Under the pieces are notes generated by a model, which was not told where the DNA came from, searched no databases, and was given only the letters and a program-made list of their open reading frames with translations. The position numbers and the translations under genes are program-made. From Calditrichaceae bacterium (GTDB lineage Bacteria; Calditrichota; Calditrichia; Calditrichales; Calditrichaceae), in contig JANTHG010000005.1 of the NCBI GenBank assembly GCA_024762535.1, forward strand, positions 1 to 41,445: a stretch of DNA of 41,445 nt, read 5' to 3'. Within the stretch, counting starts at the first letter, position 1. Every line of letters starts with the position of its first letter. This document shows positions 31,715-40,338 of this stretch, piece by piece.

Positions 31715-32965
31715 ATGAGAGCTATGCTACAACCGAAATCTGCAACGACATCAATCCCGGAACGGAAACGTCTGGGATTGCTGTATGACCGTTACCGTCA
31801 TGAATACCAGGAAACGTTAAATAGATTATATAAACAAATTCGTAAATTACTGGTAAAAACGGATATTAATTTTAACATTAAATACCGTTTAAAAACATTT
31901 GACAGTTATTTTGAAAAATTATTACGTATGCGCAGGGAAGGTGAAAGCTTTACACTGCTCAATGATTTGCTGGGTATGCGGGTTATTGTTCCCTTTTTGG
32001 AAGATGTCCAGCAGGTACAAAATATTATTTCTAAACATTTCCGAATTGTTGAAATAGAGCACAAAGGTGCTAAAAATTCATTCCGGGAATTCAGTTACGA
32101 TTCGATTCATATTCTGGTTGATATATCCGAAGCGCACACCGGAACCACTATCCCCTATATGCGTAAAGTCTGCGAAATTCAAATTCGGACGATTTTACAG
32201 GATGCCTGGGCCGAAGTAGAGCATGAATTGATTTATAAAGCCGACTTAAAACTACCCAACCATTCTATCAAACGAAAACTTGCTTCGTTAAATGCCTCAT
32301 TAACTCTGTCGGATATTATTTTTCAGGAAATCCGCGATTACGAAAAAGGGCTGGCGCACTGGCGTGAACAAAGGCACGAAAGCTTTTTGGAAAAGGTAAA
32401 AGAAGATTCGCCCATATCTTTAATGGACACACTATCCAATCCGGAACTACCGGCAAAAGAAAAAATAGCCATGGAACCGTTAAAGCCTAAAAATTCTTTG
32501 GAAAAAGATATTTTTGAAGCCTTGGAAGCGCATAGTTCCCATAAATACAGCGTTGCCATTAGTATCTACAACCGTATTCTACACAACCGTCTGGAACCAC
32601 GTATTCGTTCCATTATTTACAATCACCGGGGGATGGCACATTTTGTTCAATCTGAATACCAAAAAGCTTTAAAAGATTTTTCCAAAGCTATAAAATTTGA
32701 TAACCAGAACGCAAATGCACATAATAATCGCGGAATGACTTACAGAATCTTACAGGATTTCGCACATGCCCTGGATGATTTTACGGTTTCGCTGGATTTA
32801 AATCCCTATCAACACGAAACGTATCATATGCGTGCTCTAACATATCACGATATTAACGATTTTTCCAGTGCATTGGACAATTGCCATAAATCCTTAAACC
32901 TTAAACCGGATTTTAAACCGGCAAAATATTTAAAGAAGCTCATTACATCCAAGATGGGATATTAG
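31715..32965 (+). CDS. RelA/SpoT-type (p)ppGpp synthetase domain fused to TPR repeats
   Basis: 416 residues. The synthetase domain (about 20-215) has IKYRLKTFDSYFEKLLR, NDLLGMRVIV (Asp84), SYDSIHILVD and the hallmark CEIQIRTILQDAWAEVEHEL (153-172). There is no HD hydrolase and no TGS or ACT domain, so it is a small alarmone synthetase by class. The usual GYRSIH motif is SYDSIH here, which may affect substrate binding. Residues about 262-410 form about four TPR units (HRGMAHFVQSEYQKALKDFS and HNNRGMTYRILQDFAHALDD). The SD is weak. Tail-to-tail overlap with hybrid sensor 2. TPRs suggest protein-controlled alarmone synthesis (inference). Confidence 0.88.
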   Translation: MRAMLQPKSATTSIPERKRLGLLYDRYRHEYQETLNRLYKQIRKLLVKTDINFNIKYRLKTFDSYFEKLLRMRREGESFTLLNDLLGMRVIVPFLEDVQQVQNIISKHFRIVEIEHKGAKNSFREFSYDSIHILVDISEAHTGTTIPYMRKVCEIQIRTILQDAWAEVEHELIYKADLKLPNHSIKRKLASLNASLTLSDIIFQEIRDYEKGLAHWREQRHESFLEKVKEDSPISLMDTLSNPELPAKEKIAMEPLKPKNSLEKDIFEALEAHSSHKYSVAISIYNRILHNRLEPRIRSIIYNHRGMAHFVQSEYQKALKDFSKAIKFDNQNANAHNNRGMTYRILQDFAHALDDFTVSLDLNPYQHETYHMRALTYHDINDFSSALDNCHKSLNLKPDFKPAKYLKKLITSKMGY

Positions 32966-35900
32966 ATATTTATTGTTTTTTGGATTGTTCGAATTAATGT
33001 GTCCGGATCAAAAGGTTTTTGCAGAAATTGGATACCATCTTCTTTTACTCCATGTTGGAATATTTCGTCATCCGTATAACCAGACATAAAAATGGCTGGA
33101 ACATCAGGAGCCGTTTTCTGAAGAATACGCACCATTTCCATGCCACTCATTCCCGGCATCACCACATCACTTAAAATCAGATCAATTTCATTTTTATGTA
33201 AATCAAAAAGTTGCAGCCCCTTATTTCCACTGTCTGCAATGTAAGATTTATAACCATACAATTTTAACATTTTGCTAATCATCGAACGAACACTATTTTC
33301 ATCTTCAATGACTAAAATGGTTTTATTACTGTCAGATATTACCACTTCACCCTGAGCCTCTTCTTCTTGATCACTTACTTTTTCGGACTGTGGTAAATAG
33401 ATGGAGAACATACTTCCCTGCCCCGGTTCACTTTCTACAAGAATATAACCATCACTTTGCTTAACAATACCGAACACAGTTGAAAGACCAAGACCGGTTC
33501 CTTTACCTGTTTCTTTTGTGGTAAAAAAGGGATCAAATATTTTAGTAAGCCACTTCTTTTCAATCCCTACCCCACTATCAGATACATGAATCCCAATATA
33601 GGATCCGGCTCGTGGATCTCTAACAGCATGAAGTTCTTTTTCTGAGGAAATATTTTCAGTACAAATCAGTAATTGCCCGCCATTCGGCATCGCATCTTTT
33701 GCATTTACCACTAAATTCATCAGAACCTGTTCCATCTGTCCGGGGTCTGCTAAAACTGGTTTTAAATCGGATTCCAGTTCCAATTTCAACTGTATATTTT
33801 CGCCTATTAAGCGTTTCAATAATTTATACAGGTTGGTTATTAACTGATTTAAATCTAAAACCTTGGGTTTCAATAGCTGCTTTCTGCTAAATGCCAGTAA
33901 CTGTCTCGTTAGCGTTTGGGCGCGTTCACTGGCTTCATCGATTTCATGAATACTTGCGAGAATATCTTCAGTTGCATTGGTGTTTTTTAATAACAAAAAA
34001 CTGTATCCACGTATAACTGAAAGTAGATTATTAAAATCATGTGCTACACCACCGGCCAAATTACCTATGGCTTCCATCTTTTGAGCTTGCCTTAATTTTT
34101 CTTCCAATTCAACCTGTGCAGTGGTTTCTGCCATAACACAAAGCACCAAAGGTTTGTCATCTCCCTCATTTTTTAAGGGTTGAAAGGAAATATGAAAATA
34201 TACCGGTTTTTCATTCCGGGTAATTTCTACACTTATTTCTTGTCCGGTATTAGCCTTGAGAACATTTACGGTAGTATGCATAAAATCCTCAAGGAGTTCA
34301 GTAGGTAAAAACTGTTTTATGTTTCGACCGCTCAGCTCCTCCGGTAAACCATTTAAATAGGAAGCGGCCCTATTATTTAAAAAATAGAGAATCCCGTTGT
34401 GATCAATGGTAAGAATACCTTCATCAATACTTTCCACAAGAGTTCTATATTTTGATTCTGATGTACGCAGTAATTCTTCGACCTGCTGGCGAATAATAAT
34501 TTGTTCATTTAATTGTTTGTTAATGATCTCTAATTCTTTATTACGGTTCCGAATGGCACGAATCCGCAATTTAAATAAAAAGTAGCCAATAGAAACAAAT
34601 AGCAAAACCACCAAAGACCAGAACCACCAGGTTAGCCAAAATGGAGTTTGAATCCGGAAGCGAATATTCTCTTTTTTTTCTACCCATTCACCACCATAGG
34701 ATTTTCCTTTTATATGGAGTGTGTATGCGCCTGACGGGAGGTTCAAAAATGTAATGAGGTGACTGGCCCCCAAATTCTGCCAATTCCTGTTTAATCCTTC
34801 CAGCTTATATTGAAAGCGGTTAATATTGGGGCTCTTAAAATTTGTAAGGAACAGATCAAACATAAAAATGTACGAATTGTACGGTAAGCTTATCGAACGA
34901 CCGTTATAGATGGCGTCGTAAAATAAACGTTTATAATCCGAATTTGAATTATTAGGTACAATATTAACCTCAGATATTTCGATATTATCCTTAAGCTTTG
35001 CTGAGCTTAATTCTTTCGGTGGATAAAAAGCCGTAATTCCGTCGGAATTGCAGAACAAGAGCTGGCCGTCTGTTGCGCGGTAACTCTCACCTTGCGAAAA
35101 AATTGGATTAGCAAGTCCGTCCAGGTAATTGAAGTTTGTAATCTTTTTCGTTTTATATTGAAAACGGCTTAATCCCAAACCATGGCTCAGCCATATATTT
35201 CCATACACATCCGAAAGCATACAGTACAATTTATCTGTTATAAAGCCATCCCGTAATGTATAGTGATGAAATTTTTTAGTTGCCGGATTGTATTCGAAGA
35301 ATCCTATTTGACTTGTAAAATATACCATTCCTTCTTTATTAATTAGAATACTTCGGATTGATCCCTTTTTAAAATTGATTTCTGTTTTTATGCTCTTTGT
35401 ATTTTCGTCATATGTCAGAATTTTCCCTTTACTCCCGGCCATATATATAGTATGATCTGGTGACTCGGTTAGAGAGAAAATATGTAGCTGCCTTTTTTTT
35501 AACTTCTCTACATAATGCAGAGGGAAATACTTCGTTTCCTTTGTACCGGGCTTAAATAAAATGAGTCCTCCGTAAATAGGAGAGATCCAGATTCTTTTTT
35601 TAGAATCCATGAACGCTGTCTGAATACGCTCTAACTGTTGCCTGTCTCCATATACAATCTTTTCTTTTTTAAAAGAACCCGTTTGTTTATGAAACCGTAA
35701 TATGCCTTCCTTGGATGTAAAAACCCACAAATGCGTTTTATCATTAGCGATAATTTTTTTTATTCCATTCTTTTTATGGGAAGAAGAAAATGGAAATTTC
35801 TTAATTTTATTGGTTTTAGGATTGTATTGCAACAAGATGGTCTTATGCAGGCTTCCAATCCAAATGTAGCCATCCGAATCTTTATAAACTGACCATAGTT

Positions 35901-36957
35901 TAAGCTTCTTGGCACCATCAATTTTATAGGGATAAAAATTAATCCCACGGCTATTGAAGCGTCCGACACCCGTATTACTGCCTCCCAGCCAGGCCAGACC
36001 ATTTCGATCCAGATAAATAGTATTCAACCGTTCACTTAAAAAGGCGGAACCATTCGGATCATAGCTTTGATATTTAACCAATGTATTAATTTTTCTATCT
36101 AACCTGTATAGCCCGTTTTCATAAAACGAGGCCCAAACATCCGTATCTGAACATATAAAGCCCGAAATATACTTACCATTACTAATACTGTTTCGGATGG
36201 GGATTATCTTAACTGTTTTCTGCATGGGATTAAACCGTACCAGGCCGAAATTGTAAACAGCCATCCACAAATTACCTTCATAATCTAACTTAATCTTTGT
36301 TATTTTAGTACCATGAACTGGTAAGTCATACTCAGACGTCAATTGCTCTGAGTTTAGGTTTAATCGGTACAGACCTTTATCGGTACCCAGCCAAAGATTG
36401 TTTTTCTTGTCCTTTTCAATGGATAAAACCAATATATTTGTTTCCGATGGAAAATTTAAGATTTTCTTTATATTATATTTTTTTATGGTTTTATTCCGGT
36501 AATCTGTTTTTATCAATACGTTTTTAGCTCCAAGCCAATACATATATGCAGAATCAGCATATACGGTAATAATTCTTTTATCACTTCGTGAGAGAGTTGT
36601 ATCCTGATTCCACCATTTCAGCGGTTGAATCGTTTGGATAATACGATCGTATCGAAACAAACCCGCCGTTGTCCCTATAAGCAGATCTCCGGCTTTATTA
36701 TTGATATCAGCAAGAGCATTAATTTCGATGTGGAAATTAGTATCTACAACAAAGGTTTTAAAATGGTATCCGTCATAACGATTCATCACATTCGCGGATG
36801 CAAACCACATAAAGCCTTTTGAGTCCTGAAAAATTTTTTTGATATTGTTACTTAAGAGGCCATCCTGCGTATTTAATGTTTTTATATATACTGTAGGAAC
36901 CTGAGCAAAGGTTACGGTAAAGGCGAGAAGCAGGAATATTGTCAGGAATCGTTTCAT
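32962..36957 (-). CDS. Hybrid two-component sensor 2 (Reg_prop, Y_Y_Y, PAS, HisKA, HATPase, REC)
   Basis: 1331 residues, same architecture as hybrid sensor 1. Signal peptide MKRFLTIFLLLAFTVTFAQ, propeller region (about 20-690) with repeats such as NNLWLGTDKGLYRLN, a Y_Y_Y domain, a membrane helix (about 783-803) and a coiled linker. The PAS domain is YRTLVESIDEGILTIDHNGI. The H box is GGVAHDFNN (His973); the ATPase domain has DSGVGIEKKWLTKIFDPFFT and GTGLGLSTVFGI. The receiver has Asp1264 in LILSDVVMPG. There is no DNA-binding domain. It follows the K+ channel gene by 11 bp and ends overlapping the RelA-TPR gene by 4 bp. It differs enough from sensor 1 to imply another ligand. Confidence 0.93.
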   Translation of the reverse strand: MKRFLTIFLLLAFTVTFAQVPTVYIKTLNTQDGLLSNNIKKIFQDSKGFMWFASANVMNRYDGYHFKTFVVDTNFHIEINALADINNKAGDLLIGTTAGLFRYDRIIQTIQPLKWWNQDTTLSRSDKRIITVYADSAYMYWLGAKNVLIKTDYRNKTIKKYNIKKILNFPSETNILVLSIEKDKKNNLWLGTDKGLYRLNLNSEQLTSEYDLPVHGTKITKIKLDYEGNLWMAVYNFGLVRFNPMQKTVKIIPIRNSISNGKYISGFICSDTDVWASFYENGLYRLDRKINTLVKYQSYDPNGSAFLSERLNTIYLDRNGLAWLGGSNTGVGRFNSRGINFYPYKIDGAKKLKLWSVYKDSDGYIWIGSLHKTILLQYNPKTNKIKKFPFSSSHKKNGIKKIIANDKTHLWVFTSKEGILRFHKQTGSFKKEKIVYGDRQQLERIQTAFMDSKKRIWISPIYGGLILFKPGTKETKYFPLHYVEKLKKRQLHIFSLTESPDHTIYMAGSKGKILTYDENTKSIKTEINFKKGSIRSILINKEGMVYFTSQIGFFEYNPATKKFHHYTLRDGFITDKLYCMLSDVYGNIWLSHGLGLSRFQYKTKKITNFNYLDGLANPIFSQGESYRATDGQLLFCNSDGITAFYPPKELSSAKLKDNIEISEVNIVPNNSNSDYKRLFYDAIYNGRSISLPYNSYIFMFDLFLTNFKSPNINRFQYKLEGLNRNWQNLGASHLITFLNLPSGAYTLHIKGKSYGGEWVEKKENIRFRIQTPFWLTWWFWSLVVLLFVSIGYFLFKLRIRAIRNRNKELEIINKQLNEQIIIRQQVEELLRTSESKYRTLVESIDEGILTIDHNGILYFLNNRAASYLNGLPEELSGRNIKQFLPTELLEDFMHTTVNVLKANTGQEISVEITRNEKPVYFHISFQPLKNEGDDKPLVLCVMAETTAQVELEEKLRQAQKMEAIGNLAGGVAHDFNNLLSVIRGYSFLLLKNTNATEDILASIHEIDEASERAQTLTRQLLAFSRKQLLKPKVLDLNQLITNLYKLLKRLIGENIQLKLELESDLKPVLADPGQMEQVLMNLVVNAKDAMPNGGQLLICTENISSEKELHAVRDPRAGSYIGIHVSDSGVGIEKKWLTKIFDPFFTTKETGKGTGLGLSTVFGIVKQSDGYILVESEPGQGSMFSIYLPQSEKVSDQEEEAQGEVVISDSNKTILVIEDENSVRSMISKMLKLYGYKSYIADSGNKGLQLFDLHKNEIDLILSDVVMPGMSGMEMVRILQKTAPDVPAIFMSGYTDDEIFQHGVKEDGIQFLQKPFDPDTLIRTIQKTINI

Positions 36958-36968
36958 GAAAATCGTTT

Positions 36969-37991
36969 CTAATCTTGAACTAAGGTTTGTAATTTTTTAA
37001 TTTTTTCCGCCTCACCAAGCACAATAACTTTATCATCATGCTTTAAAGTTAAATTAGAACCCGGGTTAAAATTCCACCGGGCAGAATCTTCATGTTTAAC
37101 GGCAAGCACAATGAGGCCTGTACGCTGAGGGATCTGGGCCTGGGCAAGCGTAATACCGTTAAAAGATGAATGGGGTGGGATGCTGATTTCTTCCATTCGT
37201 AAAGATAATCCCTCTTCACGCATCATCACTTCCAAAAAATTGATTACGGTCGGACGTAAAATTACCGAAGCCATTCGTGTACCTTCCACTAAGTTAGGGG
37301 AAATAACATACGTGGCGCCGGCATTGTACAATTTGCTTTCGGTACTTGGCTCTACGGATCGTGAAATAATAACTAAATTGGGATTTAAAGCCCGGGCGGA
37401 GACCACTACAAATAGATTATCAGCATCCAGTGATAAGGCGGAAATCAATCCACCGGCTTCTTCTATATTTGCTTCCTGAAGCACTTCATCTTTGGTTGCA
37501 TTGCCCTCAATAATATAAATACCAGGATAATGGTCACGTATATCGCTAACTATTTCGGGCTTTTCTTCTATGAGTACAAATTTCTTGTGAGCGCGTATAA
37601 ATTCATTAATAACAGCCACACCGGTATTGCCGCCACCACAAATGATGATATGTCCATTCAAACGGGAAATTTCCTGTTTCATCTTAAAAATCTTTCTTTT
37701 AGTTAAAAGTTCATTACGCACAAACCAACTGGTTACACTGGCGGAAAGCATAGCAATGACAACCATTCCAAACAGGACGAGTCCCATGGTTAACAAACGT
37801 CCGCCCGTACTTAAAGGAAACACTTCCTGAAAACCCACTGTAGAGAAGGATATAAAAGTCATGTATAGCGCATCAAACCAGTTTCGGCCTTCTATTTGCG
37901 CATACCCAAAGGTGCCGATTAAAAGCAAGAGGATGAGAACAAGCACAACGGTTATAAGATGTTGAAATAAATTCGTTTCGCTGCGCGCCAT
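36969..37991 (-). CDS. TrkA-type (RCK) potassium channel
   Basis: 340 residues from the ATG at 37991, chosen because AGGA lies 6 nt upstream and because a longer frame to 38090 would overlap the GroES-like gene. It has two membrane helices around a pore loop. The selectivity filter reads STVGFQEV where canonical K+ channels have TVGYGD. The cytoplasmic part has an RCK/TrkA-N domain with HIIICGGGNTG and a TrkA-C domain ending VIVLGEAEKI. The family gates K+ flow in response to nucleotides or ions. It lies between the GroES-like gene and hybrid sensor 2 on one strand, so it is probably in an operon with them. Confidence 0.9.
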   Translation of the reverse strand: MARSETNLFQHLITVVLVLILLLLIGTFGYAQIEGRNWFDALYMTFISFSTVGFQEVFPLSTGGRLLTMGLVLFGMVVIAMLSASVTSWFVRNELLTKRKIFKMKQEISRLNGHIIICGGGNTGVAVINEFIRAHKKFVLIEEKPEIVSDIRDHYPGIYIIEGNATKDEVLQEANIEEAGGLISALSLDADNLFVVVSARALNPNLVIISRSVEPSTESKLYNAGATYVISPNLVEGTRMASVILRPTVINFLEVMMREEGLSLRMEEISIPPHSSFNGITLAQAQIPQRTGLIVLAVKHEDSARWNFNPGSNLTLKHDDKVIVLGEAEKIKKLQTLVQD

Positions 37992-38049
37992 TGCTTGTCC
38001 TGATTTAGTGTTTGGATGAAAGAAGTATTCGGAAAGAGCAAAACATACT

Positions 38050-38439
38050 TTAGTCTTCCAGCTCTTTTCCGATCTGGCCCAGGATATCATCCCGGATGAG
38101 CATTAAAATTGCTGCCTGTGGAACAATCAGATATTTTTCATTATCCAGTTCAATTTCCACGGCTGCTTTACGAACAAACAGGGCGTAATCTCCTTCTTCC
38201 ACCTGAAGCGGTAAATATTTAGGTTCGAATCCACGGGTATCCCAGGGTTCTTGTCCGCCGCCCTGAGGATCCGGCAGTAAATAGCCGGGGCCCACTTTTT
38301 CCACATAACCGCCCTGAACGCTCTCTTTGCTTTCAACACCCTGGGGCAGATAGAGCCCAAAATTAGTCCGTGCTCGGGCTTCATCGGGTTTGATGAGAAC
38401 ACGATCACCCACAATAATAATTTTTTTATTTTTTTCCAT
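38050..38439 (-). CDS. GroES-like (Cpn10 family) protein
   Basis: 129 residues against about 95 for GroES. The N-terminal core fits: VGDRVLIKPDEARARTNFGL with YLPQGVESKE as the mobile-loop equivalent, then GGYVEKVGPGYLLPD. A Gly/Pro-rich insertion of about 15 residues (DPQGGGQEPWDTRGFEPK) follows before the closing strands EEGDYALFVRKAAVEIELD and LIVPQAAILMLI. No GroEL is nearby, so this is probably a divergent paralogue of the main co-chaperonin. It is the first gene of a minus-strand set with the K+ channel and hybrid sensor 2, and divergent from the barrel gene. Role as a GroEL cap is uncertain. Confidence 0.8.
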   Translation of the reverse strand: MEKNKKIIIVGDRVLIKPDEARARTNFGLYLPQGVESKESVQGGYVEKVGPGYLLPDPQGGGQEPWDTRGFEPKYLPLQVEEGDYALFVRKAAVEIELDNEKYLIVPQAAILMLIRDDILGQIGKELED

Positions 38440-38525
38440 TCTTCATTTCGTAATTGGTAGATAATACTGTAAATTTATCACTAAGGTACAACAATCGCAA
38501 ACCTAATCTAAAGAGAATATTAATC

Positions 38526-39614
38526 GTGCCAATAAAACGAAACTATTTCATTGTACTGTTCTGCCTGTTTAGCACGATTGCTTTTTCCCAATCCATTGAT
38601 TTTCGCGGGCAACTATCCGGTTGGGGTTCCGCAGCCCGGCCGCAGTCAGACTGGAAAAGCGCTGCGGGCATTCGCTATTTACCGGAACTCTCGTTTACAC
38701 AGCCGTTATCGGAAAGCTGGTTCTGGAGTCTGCTTGCCGGCGGAAACGGTGTATTACGCTTTAGCAGTACGGCACAGCCGGAATTCAACTTAAAGCTCTA
38801 TCGCCTGCAAACGCGCCTGGCCACAGCGCAGAGCGAAACACGACTCGGTTTGCAAAAAATCACTTTTGGACCGGCACAACTTTTACGCAGTCTGCAATGG
38901 TTTGACGGGATTGATCCCAAAGATCCGTTGCGCTTAACTTCCGGTGTGTATGCTGCCCGTTACCGATACACCTTTTTAAACAATAACAATCTCTGGCTTT
39001 GGTCGCTCTACGGCAATTCCGAACGGCGCAGCAAAGATCGGTTCGCTTCGGTTCCTACACAACCGGAATGGGGCGGCCGTTTTCAACTGGAACTACCGGA
39101 GGGCTCTGTTGCGCTTAGCAGCCATTACCACAAAGTGGACGCCAACTTTTTTACTTATCATGAAGCACGTTATGGGCTGGACGGCCGCTGGGACGGTTTT
39201 ATCGGAATTTGGGCTGAAGCGGCATTAATTCAAAACCAACATACGCAACGCCTGCCTCATTGGCAAAAATGGCTTACCATCGGTGGTGATTACACCTTTG
39301 ATGTGGGCAACGGGCTCTATCTTTTAGGGGAACACCAGAATATTTCTTCCGGCAATGAATTTCTGACTTTAAACCAACAAACCAATACCAGTGCACTCAT
39401 GTTGTCCTATCCGCTGAATTTACTGGACTCGTTTCGTATGATTTCGTATTATTCCTGGGAGACCCGATCCGTTTACCAGTTTTACAGCTGGCAGCGCGCT
39501 TACGATACACTGCTACTTGATGTGAGTCTCTTTTCATTTCCCAAAACAGCCAACCCTGTTTTGGGCGCTTATGCAGGATACGGTGCACGAATTATGCTTG
39601 TTTTTAACCATTAA
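38526..39614 (+). CDS. Probable outer-membrane beta-barrel protein, unknown function
   Basis: About 362 residues from a GTG at 38526; AGAG lies about 10 nt upstream and the signal peptide (PIKRNYFIVLFCLFSTIAFSQ) begins right there, so the TTG 24 codons upstream is less likely. The mature part is dense in alternating aromatic and polar residues (LWLWSLYGNSERRSKDR, YYSWETRSVYQFYSW) and ends in an aromatic strand followed by a short tail, as in barrel proteins. I recognise no named family. The ABC ATPase starts 13 bp after its stop, so it probably belongs to an exporter or lipoprotein-trafficking operon. Confidence 0.7.
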   Translation: MPIKRNYFIVLFCLFSTIAFSQSIDFRGQLSGWGSAARPQSDWKSAAGIRYLPELSFTQPLSESWFWSLLAGGNGVLRFSSTAQPEFNLKLYRLQTRLATAQSETRLGLQKITFGPAQLLRSLQWFDGIDPKDPLRLTSGVYAARYRYTFLNNNNLWLWSLYGNSERRSKDRFASVPTQPEWGGRFQLELPEGSVALSSHYHKVDANFFTYHEARYGLDGRWDGFIGIWAEAALIQNQHTQRLPHWQKWLTIGGDYTFDVGNGLYLLGEHQNISSGNEFLTLNQQTNTSALMLSYPLNLLDSFRMISYYSWETRSVYQFYSWQRAYDTLLLDVSLFSFPKTANPVLGAYAGYGARIMLVFNH

Positions 39615-39627
39615 TCAGGATTTTTCT

Positions 39628-40338
39628 ATGGCAACAGAACCTTTAATTTACATCCGGCATCTCTTTAAACGCTATCACATGGGTGAAAGTGACTTTACCG
39701 CCTTAAAAGACATTACTCTGGATTTTGCTCAGGGAGAATTTACGGGCTTCGTGGGTCCCAGTGGCTCGGGCAAAACCACTCTGCTCAATATCATTGGTTC
39801 GCTGGATGTTCCTTCCGAAGGCGAAGCTACAGTTTTGGGTCATGCCATTTCAACACTCCCGGCCAAACAGGCGGCACAAGTGCGCAACCGGCATCTTGGT
39901 TTTATTTTTCAAACCTTTAATCTTTTGCCTGTGTACACGGTATACGAAAATGTGGAATTTCCTTTGCTTCTGTTGGGAATGGAAAATAAAAAACGGCGAC
40001 AGGCAGTGCTTCAGGCTTTGGAATGGGTCGGCCTGACCGATAAATTACATTCCAGACCGGCCCAACTTTCCGGTGGCGAAAGTCAACGGGTAGCCATTGC
40101 CCGGGCTATGGTAAAGCAACCCAAAATCGTTTTAGCGGATGAACCTACCGCGAACTTAGACGCCGAAAACTCACACCATATTCTTAAAACAATGAAAAAG
40201 CTGAACCGGGAACTGCAAACTACGTTTATTTTTGCAACCCATGACGAAAAAGTAGTTACCTATTTAGATCGTAAAATTACCTTACAGGACGGACGAGTGG
40301 CAAAGGATGAAATCATGCAGGAAGATAATCATGCTTAG
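39628..40338 (+). CDS. ABC transporter ATP-binding protein (LolD/MacB/FtsE type)
   Basis: 236 residues from the ATG at 39628 (AGGA 7 nt upstream). The motifs are complete: Walker A GPSGSGKT (43-50), Q-loop FQTFNLLP (94-101), signature LSGGESQR (147-154), Walker B IVLADEP (167-173) and the switch His in ATHDEKV. The sequence type IFQTFNLLP...ENVEFPL is that of the LolD/MacB group, which powers FtsX-like permeases acting on periplasmic substrates without transporting through the membrane core. It overlaps the FtsX-like gene by 8 bp, which fits coupled synthesis of the pair. Confidence 0.95.
   Translation: MATEPLIYIRHLFKRYHMGESDFTALKDITLDFAQGEFTGFVGPSGSGKTTLLNIIGSLDVPSEGEATVLGHAISTLPAKQAAQVRNRHLGFIFQTFNLLPVYTVYENVEFPLLLLGMENKKRRQAVLQALEWVGLTDKLHSRPAQLSGGESQRVAIARAMVKQPKIVLADEPTANLDAENSHHILKTMKKLNRELQTTFIFATHDEKVVTYLDRKITLQDGRVAKDEIMQEDNHA

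Noticed and set aside
36969-38090. Longer N-terminus of the K+ channel starting at 38090
   Set aside because: It overlaps the GroES-like gene and adds a non-conserved leader; the ATG at 37991 has an SD and begins just before the first helix.
38454-38525. TTG start giving 24 extra residues on the barrel protein
   Set aside because: The signal peptide fits directly behind the GTG at 38526, so the upstream part is probably leader.
39571-39627. Upstream ATG for the ABC ATPase overlapping the barrel gene
   Set aside because: An SD (AGGA) at 39617-39620 and the usual protein start support the ATG at 39628.
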